The notes under the pieces were generated by a model that saw only the letters and a program-made list of their open reading frames with translations, made no database searches and was not told the DNA's origin. Below are positions 14,701 through 23,317 of a stretch of 64,000 bases of DNA, one piece after another. The position numbers and the translations under genes are program-made. Numbering within the stretch: the first letter of the stretch is position 1; each line of letters opens with the position of its first letter. The DNA lies in assembly GCA_045578305.1 (NCBI GenBank), contig JAZNKA010000051.1, positions 1-64,000 on the forward strand, in the 5' to 3' direction. The DNA is from SIG440 sp045578305 (GTDB lineage: Bacteria > Bacillota > Clostridia > Monoglobales > Monoglobaceae).

Positions 14701-15897
14701 ATGGATAATACTCAAAGAGCATGGGTCGAGATAAACCTTGACAGTCTTGCCAAAAATGTAATCGAAATTAAAAAGTGCCTTAAACCCGGAGTCAATCTTA
14801 TGGGGGTTATAAAAGCCAATGCCTATGGACATGGTGTTTGTGAATCTGCAAAAATCATTCTGGAAAATGGTGTCGACCAATTGGCAGTCGCTTTTGTTGA
14901 CGAAGCTATTGAACTTCGCAAGGCTGGATTTTCGGTGCCTATTTTGATACTTGGGAACTCTCCTTTTGAGGTTATTGATGATTTGATAGAATATGACATC
15001 ACGCCTGCGGTTTTCAGCATAGATTTTGCCGAGGAATTGTCAAAACGGGCAAAAAGCGCAGGCAAGACCGTAAAAGTTCACATAAAAGTTGATACTGGTA
15101 TGCATCGCATAGGTTTTTTATATGACGGAAATATTTTGGAACAAGAAAAGACAATTGAAAAAATAACAAGAATTTCAATGCTTCCCAACATAGAGATTGA
15201 AGGGATATTTTCGCATCTTGCGACATCGGACGAGGAAGACGAAATCTACACCCGCAAACAGTTTGGACTTTTTAATGAGTTGACTCAAATTCTTTCGGAT
15301 AAAGGAGTGAACATTCCAATAAAGCACATTGCAAACAGTGCAGCACTTGTAAGATTTCCAGAGATGCAGCTTGATATGGTGCGTGCAGGACTTGTGATGT
15401 ATGGAATGTTCCCGTCAAAAACGGTAAGTCGCTCGGGACTCAGTTTAAAACCCATAATGACATTCAAGACAAGGATTACCAGCTTGAACGAATTGGATGA
15501 AGGAGTATCCATAAGCTATGGAAGACAGTACACAACCCAAGACAAGATGAAGGTTGCAACAATCGCTGTCGGTTATGCAGACGGATATTCAAGGCTTCTT
15601 TCAGGGAAGGTAAATGTTTTGGTAAACGGAGCTTATGCAAAACAATTAGGAAGAATTTGTATGGATCAATGTATGATTGATGTAACAAATGTTAATAATA
15701 TAAACATCGGTGACGAGGTTATCCTGTTTGGTGGCGACGAGAGCGGAATCATACCGATTGAAGAAGTTGCAGAGCAAATGGGAACAATCAATTACGAGAT
15801 TGCGTGTCTGGTTGACAGGCGCATTCCCCGTGTTTATATTATCGACGGCAAGCCGACAAAGAGTTTGAACTATCTTTGTGACGAAAAAGGCGAGTAA
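14701..15897 (+). CDS. alr: Alanine racemase
   Basis: 398 residues, usual length. PLP-dependent interconversion of L- and D-alanine for peptidoglycan. PLP lysine Lys38 in MGVIKANAYGHG. Second catalytic base Tyr in ISYGRQYTT; RICMDQCMIDVT and IACLVDRRIPRVY are family signatures. Downstream the classic ndoAI-ndoA pair follows. The pairing with a GerS-like gene raises the possibility that it, like C. difficile Alr2, also affects spores, but only one alr lies in this window and it may be the housekeeping enzyme. Confidence 0.96.
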   Translation: MDNTQRAWVEINLDSLAKNVIEIKKCLKPGVNLMGVIKANAYGHGVCESAKIILENGVDQLAVAFVDEAIELRKAGFSVPILILGNSPFEVIDDLIEYDITPAVFSIDFAEELSKRAKSAGKTVKVHIKVDTGMHRIGFLYDGNILEQEKTIEKITRISMLPNIEIEGIFSHLATSDEEDEIYTRKQFGLFNELTQILSDKGVNIPIKHIANSAALVRFPEMQLDMVRAGLVMYGMFPSKTVSRSGLSLKPIMTFKTRITSLNELDEGVSISYGRQYTTQDKMKVATIAVGYADGYSRLLSGKVNVLVNGAYAKQLGRICMDQCMIDVTNVNNINIGDEVILFGGDESGIIPIEEVAEQMGTINYEIACLVDRRIPRVYIIDGKPTKSLNYLCDEKGE

Positions 15898-15945
15898 ATA
15901 CTACATAAGAAAAATCTGGTATTTGCATTAGCCAAAACGAAGGCA

Positions 15946-15955
15946 CTTACGTAAG
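15946..15955. promoter_or_regulatory. Palindrome CTTACGTAAG upstream of the antitoxin gene
   Basis: A perfect 10-bp palindrome 30 bases before the antitoxin start. Antitoxins of this ribbon-helix-helix type usually autoregulate by binding a palindrome near their promoter, so this is a candidate site. Confidence 0.35.
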
Positions 15956-15985
15956 ATGTATTAGATTAAGAAACGGGGGAAGGTT

Positions 15986-16171
15986 ATGAGTTTTAGCGGA
16001 TTAAAAGAAAAACCGCAAAAAACAGCCGAAGAGGTTCTTAAGGAGCAGCTTAAAACAGGCTATCGTAATATGTCCCTGATTAATCTGAGTTTGGCGGAGG
16101 ATGCAGTGCAGTCTGATAATGATGCGCTTTCCCTCGCAGAACAAAACTTGCGGAGTGTGAAGAATAAGTGA
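15986..16171 (+). CDS. ndoAI: EndoAI/MazE-type antitoxin
   Basis: 61 residues, acidic C-terminus and a short central ribbon-helix-helix-like stretch (RNMSLINLSLAEDAVQSDNDALSLAEQNL). Strong GGGGGAAGG ribosome site. Its stop overlaps the toxin start by 4 bases (GTGA), the typical coupling. The N-terminal DNA-binding ribbon is shorter than in B. subtilis EndoAI, so the call relies partly on context between alr and ndoA. Confidence 0.85.
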   Translation: MSFSGLKEKPQKTAEEVLKEQLKTGYRNMSLINLSLAEDAVQSDNDALSLAEQNLRSVKNK

Positions 16172-16512
16172 TAGTAAAAAGAGGCGACATTTATTATGCA
16201 GATTTAAGTCCGGTGGTGGGCTCGGAGCAAGGTGGGATAAGACCTGTTCTTATTATCCAGAACGACATAGGCAACAAATACAGTCCCACAGTGATTGCAA
16301 CAGCAATTACTTCACAAATAAACAAAGCAAAAATGCCTACACATATCGAGCTTGATGCACACGAATACGGACTTTCAAAGGATTCGGTAGTTTTGGCCGA
16401 GCAAATCAGAACAATTGACAAGCAAAGATTAAAAGAAAAAATAGGGCATCTTGATGAAAAACTGATGAGTCAGGTCAACGAGGCCCTTGAGATAAGCTTT
16501 GGACTTTTATAA
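16168..16512 (+). CDS. ndoA: EndoA/MazF-type mRNA endoribonuclease toxin
   Basis: 114 residues from a GTG start overlapping the antitoxin stop. A PemK/MazF toxin that cuts mRNA at short sequences (UACAU in B. subtilis EndoA). Visible core: VKRGDIYYADLSPVVGSEQGGIRPVLIIQND, with the catalytic Arg of GGIRP and the Thr of VIATAITSQ, then VLAEQIRTIDKQRL. Very close to the Firmicute EndoA length (116). The order alr-ndoAI-ndoA is conserved across Bacilli and Clostridia. Confidence 0.96.
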   Translation: MIVKRGDIYYADLSPVVGSEQGGIRPVLIIQNDIGNKYSPTVIATAITSQINKAKMPTHIELDAHEYGLSKDSVVLAEQIRTIDKQRLKEKIGHLDEKLMSQVNEALEISFGLL

Positions 16513-16543
16513 AAAAGCCATATAAAAAACAGGGGTGGTACTT

Positions 16544-17017
16544 ATGAAAAAAAATAAAGGCAAATTCAGGATTGTGGCATTGGTGTTGTGTGTGCTGTCG
16601 ATGTTTACGGTAGTTCTTGCCGAGCCGGGAAGCACAGACGACCCGCTTGTTTCAAAAGCATACATTGATACTGTGCTTATTCCTGAGATAAAGCAGTTTG
16701 TAGAAAACAAAATAGGGGAAGTCAATGCAGGCGGAGGCGGAGCTGTGTCAGGCGACACCTTTAAAGTTGTCGAGGTTGCTGCAGGCCAGGAAATGGTTTG
16801 TTCGGCAGGGACCGAGCTTATCCTCAGAATGGGAAAAGCAAATATAATCGCGACAGAAAAGGGCGGACTTGCAGACACCACAGCCGGATTTGACTTGCAA
16901 AACGGGACTTCAATGCCGGCAAACCATTTGCTTATTGTTCCGGTAGCGGACGGCAGAGGAATAAAGGCGACCGAAAAAGTTCTTGTGATGGTAAAAGGCG
17001 GATATGAAATAAAATAA
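16544..17017 (+). CDS. Secreted protein of unknown function
   Basis: 157 residues from ATG 16544 (AGGGGTGG upstream). Sec signal peptide (FRIVALVLCVLSMFTVVLAE), a short coiled segment (KAYIDTVLIPEIKQFVENKIGEV), a Gly linker, then a compact domain with AGQEMVCSAGTELILRMGKANII, GLADTTAGFDLQNGTSMPANHLLIVPVADGRGI and MVKGGYEI. I have seen this GTE-ILR-GK...DGRGI...VMVKGGY pattern in uncharacterised clostridial exported proteins; no function is known to me. Last gene of the plus-strand operon before the bidirectional terminator. Confidence 0.75.
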   Translation: MKKNKGKFRIVALVLCVLSMFTVVLAEPGSTDDPLVSKAYIDTVLIPEIKQFVENKIGEVNAGGGGAVSGDTFKVVEVAAGQEMVCSAGTELILRMGKANIIATEKGGLADTTAGFDLQNGTSMPANHLLIVPVADGRGIKATEKVLVMVKGGYEIK

Positions 17018-17021
17018 CAAC

Positions 17022-17054
17022 AAAAAAGCATCGCAGAAATGCGATGCTTTTTTT
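17022..17054. terminator. Bidirectional terminator
   Basis: GCATCGCA (17028-17035), loop GAAA, TGCGATGC (17040-17047), flanked by A6 and T7. It serves the secreted protein gene (+) and ispE (-). Confidence 0.92.
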
Positions 17055-17907
17055 ATGCTATATATACCAGTTTTGTCAGTTTTTTTAATTCTTTTGCGGC
17101 CGTTTCGGCGTCTTCGCGGGATTTGTAAACCCCAAACACAGTTGAGCCGCTGCCACTCATAAGTGAATAAATTGCTCCGTGATTGTTCATTATTTGTTTA
17201 TATTCATCAATATCGGAGTATTCTTTTGTCACGACAGTCTCAAGGACATTGCCGGCGACGCTGCCAAGTTTGTCAAAATCATTTTGTTTGATTGCCGAAA
17301 TTGCAGCATCAATATCTGGATGATTGCAAACTTTTTCAATCTCAAGATTTTTGTATACATAGGGGGTTGAAATTCCGTATTTTGGTTTTGCCAGCAAAAA
17401 GACAGCATTTTCAAGCGCCGGAAGAGGCGAGAGAATTTCACCTATGCCCTCGGCAAGCATACACCCACCATAAATAAAAAACGGAACATCGGCACCGATT
17501 GTTTTTGCAAGATCTGAAAGAGCTGACTTTGTAAATGGTGAGCCAAACAAAGTATTCAGCGCTAAAAGCGTCCCTGCAGCATCGGTTGACCCTCCGCCAA
17601 GACCTGCACCTACCGGAATGTTCTTTTGAATTTTGATATTTACCCTTGCGCAAATTTTGGCCTTTTCCAAAAACAGTTTTGCAGATTTAAAACAAAGGTT
17701 TCTTTCGTCAACCGGCAGAAACTTAAGATTTGAAGAAAGGGTAATTCCTGTAACGGGCGAAGGATATGCGGTTACTGTAAGCGTGTCAAAAAGTTTTATT
17801 GTGTGCATAATCATCCTGAGGTTGTGGTAGCCATCCTCGCGGCGGTTAACTACATCAAGTGAAAGATTTACCTTTGCAGGACATTTGATAACTAAAGGTT
17901 TTTTCAT
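17053..17907 (-). CDS. ispE: 4-diphosphocytidyl-2-C-methyl-D-erythritol kinase
   Basis: 284 residues from ATG 17907 with AGGTG upstream (the GTG at 17916 is inside it). GHMP kinase of the MEP isoprenoid pathway. CPAKVNLSLDVVNRREDGYHNL at the N-terminus, ATP loop PVGAGLGGGSTDAAG near 95, and the C-terminal MSGSGSTVFGVY glycine motif. Length is normal. Third gene of a minus-strand run ftsH-MATE-ispE. Confidence 0.96.
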   Translation of the reverse strand: MKKPLVIKCPAKVNLSLDVVNRREDGYHNLRMIMHTIKLFDTLTVTAYPSPVTGITLSSNLKFLPVDERNLCFKSAKLFLEKAKICARVNIKIQKNIPVGAGLGGGSTDAAGTLLALNTLFGSPFTKSALSDLAKTIGADVPFFIYGGCMLAEGIGEILSPLPALENAVFLLAKPKYGISTPYVYKNLEIEKVCNHPDIDAAISAIKQNDFDKLGSVAGNVLETVVTKEYSDIDEYKQIMNNHGAIYSLMSGSGSTVFGVYKSREDAETAAKELKKLTKLVYIA

Positions 17908-17935
17908 AATAAGCACCTGTTTGTATATTTTTAAA

Positions 17936-19276
17936 CTATTCCTTGCCCAATCGTTTCAACGAGAAAATTGTCATTGTTGAGGCCAATGCAGCAGAAATTA
18001 AATCGGAAATCGGTTGAGCATAAAAAATCCCGTCAAGGCCAAAAAAGTGTGACATAATAAAAAGTGTAGGCAAAAGAAACAGACATTGCCTTGAAAGACC
18101 CATAAAAGCAGCTGTTTTTGGCTTGTTTGTGTATTGAAAGTAATTTGAGTATATAACCTGTGCACCGACAATCGGCAAAGCAAGAGAGTTTGTCGTAAGG
18201 GCTTGCTTGCCAAGCTTGATAAGCGCGGGTGAAGAGTTGAATGCACGAACAATTTGTTCGGGGAAAAGGCGTATAAAAAAAGAGCCTATTACAACGATAA
18301 CAGTTGCCGAAATTACACCATAATTCATAGCTTTTCGCACACGGTCATATTTTTTTGCCCCATAGTTGTAGCCAACAATTGGCTGGACACCTTGGTTTAT
18401 ACCAAAAATCGGCATTATTGCAATTGTCATTGCGCTGTTGTAAACTGAGAAAGCAGATACTGCAATATCCCCGCCGTATTTCATAAGAAGATTGTTGTAT
18501 GTTATATTTACACTTGCCATAGCAAGCTGAACTAAAGCTGGCGACAAACCGATAAATGCAATCTTTGACATAAGACCAAAGTCCATACGAAAATTGCGGA
18601 AATTGAGTCGGAGATTACTTTTTTTAGTGAAATAAAACAACACCCAGACCATTGTGGCAAGCTGTCCCATAACGGTTGCTATTGCGACGCCCTTGACGCC
18701 AAATGGAAATACGATGGTCAAAAGCCAGTCAAAAATAATGTTTGTGATTGCACCTGCAAGCATAGAAATCATTGCCATTTTGGGATTTCCGTCCGAACGG
18801 ATTATTGCATTAAGTGAAAAACCTATCCCCTGAAATGCCGAGCCTGCAAGAACAATGCTCATATATTGGCAGGCATAGTCCATAATCTGTCCGTCGGGAG
18901 TGCCGAAAAGACGGAGGAGGGGCTTTAAGAATATGTATCCCAGAATGGAAACTATAACTTCGGATACACCCGAAAAAAAGCATACATTGGAGAGTATGCG
19001 CTCAGCTTTTTCGCGGTTTCCTTCGCCAAGGCTGATTGCAACAAGAGATGTGCCGCCAAGCCCTGCAAGCATTGCGACCGCCATAATTGCGGTCATAAAC
19101 GGAAAAGCAAAGGACAAGGCAGCAAGTGCCTTGTCACCTACTGCCTGACCTACAAAAATTCTGTCAACTATGTTGTATATGGCATTTACAACCATACCCA
19201 CAATTGCCGGAGCAGAAAAGCTCCAAAGCAGTTTTGCTATTGAGTCTTCGCCAAGTCTTTTTGTATTATCTTTCAT
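17936..19276 (-). CDS. MATE family multidrug efflux transporter
   Basis: 446 residues, twelve hydrophobic segments in two halves. ATG 19276 with AAGGAAT upstream. Proteins of this branch (MepA/NorM-like, DinF relatives) exchange Na or protons for cationic drugs or metabolites. Typical features: SIAKLLWSFSAPAIVGMVVNAIYNIVDRIFVGQAVG at the start, and GINQGVQPIVGYNYGAKKYDRVRKAM between the halves. It starts 6 bases after the ftsH stop. Substrate cannot be predicted. Confidence 0.92.
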   Translation of the reverse strand: MKDNTKRLGEDSIAKLLWSFSAPAIVGMVVNAIYNIVDRIFVGQAVGDKALAALSFAFPFMTAIMAVAMLAGLGGTSLVAISLGEGNREKAERILSNVCFFSGVSEVIVSILGYIFLKPLLRLFGTPDGQIMDYACQYMSIVLAGSAFQGIGFSLNAIIRSDGNPKMAMISMLAGAITNIIFDWLLTIVFPFGVKGVAIATVMGQLATMVWVLFYFTKKSNLRLNFRNFRMDFGLMSKIAFIGLSPALVQLAMASVNITYNNLLMKYGGDIAVSAFSVYNSAMTIAIMPIFGINQGVQPIVGYNYGAKKYDRVRKAMNYGVISATVIVVIGSFFIRLFPEQIVRAFNSSPALIKLGKQALTTNSLALPIVGAQVIYSNYFQYTNKPKTAAFMGLSRQCLFLLPTLFIMSHFFGLDGIFYAQPISDLISAALASTMTIFSLKRLGKE

Positions 19277-19281
19277 CAAAA

Positions 19282-21144
19282 TTATTCCTTATCTTGAGTG
19301 TCAGCTGTTTCAGCTTCATTTTCAGTATTGTTATTTGTGTTGTTAAAAAGTGCCTCAAATTCGTCGGCATCAACTTTTTCTTTTTCAAGAAGAAGATTTG
19401 CTGTTGCACGAACCTTATCCTCTTGCTCTGCAAGGATTTTGCGACATTTTGAATAAGCCGAGTCAATGATGTTTTTGATTTCTTCATCGATTTTTGCAGC
19501 AATTGCTTCGCTGTAGTCCTTTGTATGACCAAAATCTCTGCCGATAAATACTTCGTCATTGCTGCTGCCAAAGGTGCGTGTTCCCAAGGCATCGCTCATA
19601 CCATATTTAACCACCATATTCTTTGCAATCGCAGTTGCACGTTCGATATCATTTGAAGCACCTGTACTGATATCGTCAAGGAACAACTGCTCGGCAACTC
19701 TGCCGCCGAGGAGAGATACAATTTCTTCAGCCATTTCGGTTTTTGAGGTGTAGGATGCGTCTTCTTTGGGAAGAGAAAGTGTATATCCGCCTGCTCTGCC
19801 TCTTGGAATGATTGAAATCTGATGAACTCTGTCCTGAGTGGGAAGCATCTTTGAAACAACCGCGTGGCCTGCCTCGTGGAAGGCTGTGAGTTTGCGCTCT
19901 TTTTCGGTCACAACACGTGTTTTCTTTTCGGGGCCTGCAATAACTTTCATAATGGACTCTTCAAGGTCAAACATTGTGATTTCTTTTTGATTATGCTTTG
20001 CCGCACGAAGAGCCGCTTCATTCACAAGGTTTTCGAGGTCTGCACCGGTAAATCCAACAGTTGTTTTTGCCAATACATCAAGGCGTACATCGGCACTCAA
20101 AGGCTTGCCTTTGGTGTGAACTTTAAGAATTTCTTCACGACCCTTTACATCGGGAGCATCAACAAGCACCTGACGGTCAAAACGACCGGGACGGAGAAGT
20201 GCGCTGTCCAAAATATCGGGACGGTTTGTTGCCGCTATTACAATTACGCCTTCGTTGAGAGTAAAGCCGTCCATCTCGACAAGCAACTGGTTGAGGGTTT
20301 GCTCACGCTCGTCGTGGCCTCCGCCAAGACCTGCGCCTCTTTGTCTGCCGACTGCATCAATTTCGTCAATAAAGATTATGCAGGGCGAGTTCTTTTTTGC
20401 GTGTTCAAAAAGGTCACGAACACGCGATGCACCAACACCGACAAACATTTCCACAAAGTCAGAACCCGAGATTGAGAAGAAGGGAACTCCCGCCTCGCCT
20501 GCAACTGCTTTGGCAAGCAGGGTTTTACCTGTTCCCGGAGGTCCGACAAGCAAGAAACCCTTGGGAATTCTTGCACCAAGCTCGCGGAATTTTTGAGGAT
20601 TTTTGAGAAAGTCTACGATTTCGCGCAGCTCCTCTTTTTCTTCGTCTTCACCAGCAACATCGTCAAAGGTCTTTTTGTTTTTCTCGTCATTAACCATTTT
20701 TGCCCGGCTTTTGCCAAATGCCATGGCACCGCCAGGACCGCCGCCCTGGGATTGCTTCATAAAAATAACCCAGAACACAATCATAATAACAATAAGTCCA
20801 AGTGATGGCAAAAAGCTGAGCCACCAAGGTGGAGAAGCAGGTTCGGGAGTATCAACTCTAAGGGTTCCTGCTGCGACCTGACGCTCTATATCCTCACCTA
20901 CACTTGCATAAAGTGCGCCGTAGCCGGGAGTTGCAACGGATATTTTTGTGTTGTCATTAAGAGTAGCAATTGCGTCAATGTCCGAGATTTGAAGCTCCTT
21001 GACCTGACCGCTGCGAATCATATTGAGAAGATCCGAATAAATGTAAGTTGTTGTGGTTTGGGGCATAGAGGTAAGTACGAATATAGTTATTATCATCAAA
21101 AACAAAACCAGATAAAATCCAAGCCCACGCAAATATTTTTTCAA
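19282..21144 (-). CDS. ftsH: ATP-dependent zinc metalloprotease FtsH
   Basis: 620 residues. Hexameric membrane AAA+ protease that degrades damaged membrane and regulatory proteins. Two membrane helices (11-27 and about 108-129), Walker A GPPGTGKT (201-208), Walker B IIFIDEID (257-263), SRH region ATNRPDILDSALLRPGRFDR, and zinc-protease HEAGH (423-427). The acidic C-terminal tail (NNTNNNTENEAETADTQDKE) is variable in the family. A short GC hairpin TCCGCT/AGCGGA (21178-21194) lies in the leader. Confidence 0.97.
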   Translation of the reverse strand: MKKYLRGLGFYLVLFLMIITIFVLTSMPQTTTTYIYSDLLNMIRSGQVKELQISDIDAIATLNDNTKISVATPGYGALYASVGEDIERQVAAGTLRVDTPEPASPPWWLSFLPSLGLIVIMIVFWVIFMKQSQGGGPGGAMAFGKSRAKMVNDEKNKKTFDDVAGEDEEKEELREIVDFLKNPQKFRELGARIPKGFLLVGPPGTGKTLLAKAVAGEAGVPFFSISGSDFVEMFVGVGASRVRDLFEHAKKNSPCIIFIDEIDAVGRQRGAGLGGGHDEREQTLNQLLVEMDGFTLNEGVIVIAATNRPDILDSALLRPGRFDRQVLVDAPDVKGREEILKVHTKGKPLSADVRLDVLAKTTVGFTGADLENLVNEAALRAAKHNQKEITMFDLEESIMKVIAGPEKKTRVVTEKERKLTAFHEAGHAVVSKMLPTQDRVHQISIIPRGRAGGYTLSLPKEDASYTSKTEMAEEIVSLLGGRVAEQLFLDDISTGASNDIERATAIAKNMVVKYGMSDALGTRTFGSSNDEVFIGRDFGHTKDYSEAIAAKIDEEIKNIIDSAYSKCRKILAEQEDKVRATANLLLEKEKVDADEFEALFNNTNNNTENEAETADTQDKE

Positions 21145-21289
21145 TTTAATGCCTCCGTTTTCGGTTAAATTTTCAACTCCGCTGAGAAAGCGGAAATATT
21201 TCCAAATATATACTATTTATACTATCACAAAAACAAATTAAAAACAATAGCAAAAGAAAAAAATTCATAAAATTGCAACATTCTTAGTA

Positions 21290-21318
21290 TTGACAAAACA
21301 ATGCGGAAGAATTACAAT
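21290..21318 (+). promoter_or_regulatory. Sigma-A promoter of the cyclophilin pair
   Basis: TTGACA (21290-21295), 17 bases, TACAAT (21313-21318). The expected transcript start near 21325 makes the ATG at 21354 more likely than that at 21333. Confidence 0.8.
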
Positions 21319-21353
21319 ATTTTTAGCAAAAGATGAAAGGATTGCAGAGAATT

Positions 21354-22016
21354 ATGAAAAATAATAAAAATTCAAATAAAAAAGTCGTAAAAAAGAAAAA
21401 TTCACTTAATAAAATCGGCATAATAGTCGGTTTGGCAGCGGTTGTCGTTCTTGCGGCGGTGGTGATTGCTTTAAGTGTAAACGGCGGCAAGGAGGAAAAA
21501 CAAATGATAGAAGACAATGTAAAGGTATTGGTGGAAATGGAAAACGGCGGGGAGTTTGTCCTCGAGCTTTATCCTGAATATGCGCCTCAGACTGTTCAGA
21601 ACTTTGTAGATTTGGTTACAGACGGGTTTTATGATGGTGTTGGTTTCCACAGAGTGGTTGACGGATTTATGGCACAGGGCGGCGACCCCGAGGGCACAGG
21701 CATGGGCGGCAGTGGCGTTCAGATTCCGGGCGAATTTGCGGCAAACGGATTTACCCAAAACACCCTGTCTCATACACGCGGTGTGATTTCGATGGCTCGC
21801 AGCCAGGACCCCGACAGCGCGTCAAGCCAGTTCTTTATTTGCTATGATGATGCGTCGTTTTTGGATGGGCAGTATGCAGCGTTTGGCAAAGTAATCGAGG
21901 GTATGGAAACGGTTGATGCTTTTCTTGATGTAGAAAGAACTTACAATTCAATGGGCGAGGAAGCTTCTCCTGTTGAGCCGATTGTTATGAAAAGTGTTAC
22001 AATAATAACTGAATAA
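21354..22016 (+). CDS. Membrane-anchored cyclophilin-type prolyl isomerase
   Basis: 220 residues from ATG 21354 (an ATG at 21333 is possible but lies only about 8 bases from the predicted transcript start). A lysine-rich cytoplasmic tip, one membrane helix (IGIIVGLAAVVVLAAVVIALSV), then an extracytoplasmic cyclophilin domain: FHRVVDGFMAQGGDPEGTGMGGSG, QFFICYDDASFLDGQYAAFGKV. The catalytic Arg of FHRV and the FxMxQGGD core are intact. It likely folds exported proteins by cis-trans isomerisation of proline bonds. It is paired with a second, SLH-bearing cyclophilin 14 bases downstream. Confidence 0.93.
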   Translation: MKNNKNSNKKVVKKKNSLNKIGIIVGLAAVVVLAAVVIALSVNGGKEEKQMIEDNVKVLVEMENGGEFVLELYPEYAPQTVQNFVDLVTDGFYDGVGFHRVVDGFMAQGGDPEGTGMGGSGVQIPGEFAANGFTQNTLSHTRGVISMARSQDPDSASSQFFICYDDASFLDGQYAAFGKVIEGMETVDAFLDVERTYNSMGEEASPVEPIVMKSVTIITE

Positions 22017-22030
22017 AGCAGGTGAAAACT

Positions 22031-23260
22031 ATGAAAAGAATAATTTCTGCAATTGTTGCGAGTCTTTTGATTTGCACAAGTGTTGCTTTTGCGCATCCGT
22101 TCAGTGATGTTTCGGGACATTGGGCAGAAGCCGAGATAGAAAAAGGGTTTAAAAACGAGGCAATAAACGGTGACCCCGACGGAAGATTCAGGCCTGATGA
22201 CCCAATTACAAGAGCCGAGTTTTTGAAAATGCTGACAGCGGATATCTGCAAAAGGGCTGAAATAGAAATTCCGGAAGAATTTGATGATGGTGTTCACTGG
22301 TCATCAAAGTATCACAACTTTGCAAATGTTTATATCTATGAAGGGATAAACAGCGAAGTTGACGGAGTAAAGCCCGGAATTATGGAGACAGAGGCTGAGT
22401 TTGAACAGGCTATTTCAAGATGGGAAATGGCGTTTATGCTTGCCAATGCGATGGGAAATGTTATAGGAGTAACTTCGCAAGGAGTACAGTCGGTTGAATT
22501 TGCGGACAGCGACACTATAAATGCCGAACTCCCCGAACTTATTGCAAAAGCAATTTTTGTCTGCAACGAGTTTTCGATTATGAACGGTGACGAAAAAAGC
22601 TATTTCAATCCGTTTGATAATGGAACTCGTGCCGAGGCAATAACTGTTGTCAACCGCTTTGACAAGATGCTTTCGGATGTTATTGAGACTCAGGCTAAAC
22701 TTGAGGAGGAATATGAAAAACAGATGAAGGAATCTTTGATTACCTACGACGAGATCCCCACAGGTCATCCTGTTGCAACAATGACTATGAGTGACAACAA
22801 GAAGATTACAATCGAGCTTTATCCCGAATATGCACCACAGACAGTTGCCAACTTTGTAAACCTTGCAAAAAGCGGTTTTTACAGTGGCCTTACTTTCCAT
22901 CGAGTGGTCGAGGGATTTATGGCACAAGGCGGTGACCCATTGGGCAACGGAATGGGTGGCGCAGAGAATAATATCAAGGGTGAATTTGCGGCAAACGGAT
23001 TTACCCAAAACACACTTTCGCACAAGCGCGGTGTAATTTCGATGGCGCGTTCTCAGCATTTTGACAGTGCATCAAGTCAGTTCTTCATTTGCTACGATGA
23101 CGTGTCGTTTCTGGACGGACAGTATGCGGCGTTTGGCAAGGTAACAAGCGGTATGGACACGGTTGACGCATTTCTCAAAAACGAAATGGAATACAACAGT
23201 ATGGGCGAGCTTGCATCCCCCAAAAATCCGATTGTTATAAAGTCAATAACAATTAAATAA
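22031..23260 (+). CDS. S-layer homology protein with a cyclophilin domain
   Basis: 409 residues from ATG 22031 (CAGGTG upstream). Signal peptide (IISAIVASLLICTSVAFA), then three SLH-type repeats: FSDVSGHWAEAEIEKGFKN...FRPDDPITRAEFLKML (about 24-72), a degenerate second one to about 140, and a third ending FNPFDNGTRAEAITVVNRF near 215. After a helical linker comes a complete cyclophilin domain (about 245-409) with FHRVVEGFMAQGGDPLGNGMGG and QFFICYDDVSFLDGQYAAFGKV. SLH repeats bind pyruvylated wall polymer, so this would be a wall-attached isomerase. It shares 32 identical consecutive bases with the first cyclophilin gene. Confidence 0.92.
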   Translation: MKRIISAIVASLLICTSVAFAHPFSDVSGHWAEAEIEKGFKNEAINGDPDGRFRPDDPITRAEFLKMLTADICKRAEIEIPEEFDDGVHWSSKYHNFANVYIYEGINSEVDGVKPGIMETEAEFEQAISRWEMAFMLANAMGNVIGVTSQGVQSVEFADSDTINAELPELIAKAIFVCNEFSIMNGDEKSYFNPFDNGTRAEAITVVNRFDKMLSDVIETQAKLEEEYEKQMKESLITYDEIPTGHPVATMTMSDNKKITIELYPEYAPQTVANFVNLAKSGFYSGLTFHRVVEGFMAQGGDPLGNGMGGAENNIKGEFAANGFTQNTLSHKRGVISMARSQHFDSASSQFFICYDDVSFLDGQYAAFGKVTSGMDTVDAFLKNEMEYNSMGELASPKNPIVIKSITIK

Positions 23261-23277
23261 CAATTTTTAAAAAGGAA

Positions 23278-23310
23278 GAGCTGTGACAAAATTTTTGTCA
23301 CAGCTCTTTT
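23278..23310. terminator. Bidirectional terminator, TGTGACAAA hairpin family
   Basis: GAGCTGTGACAAAA (23278-23291) pairs perfectly with TTTTGTCACAGCTC (23293-23306); A-run before, T5 after. It serves the cyclophilin gene (+) and DUF1846 (-). Confidence 0.92.
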
Positions 23311-23317
23311 TGCTGTT

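Noticed and set aside
19864..20475. 203-codon plus-strand frame
   Set aside because: Antisense shadow of ftsH; Cys/Phe-rich without family resemblance.
22415..23059. 214-codon minus-strand frame
   Set aside because: Antisense shadow of the SLH-cyclophilin gene.
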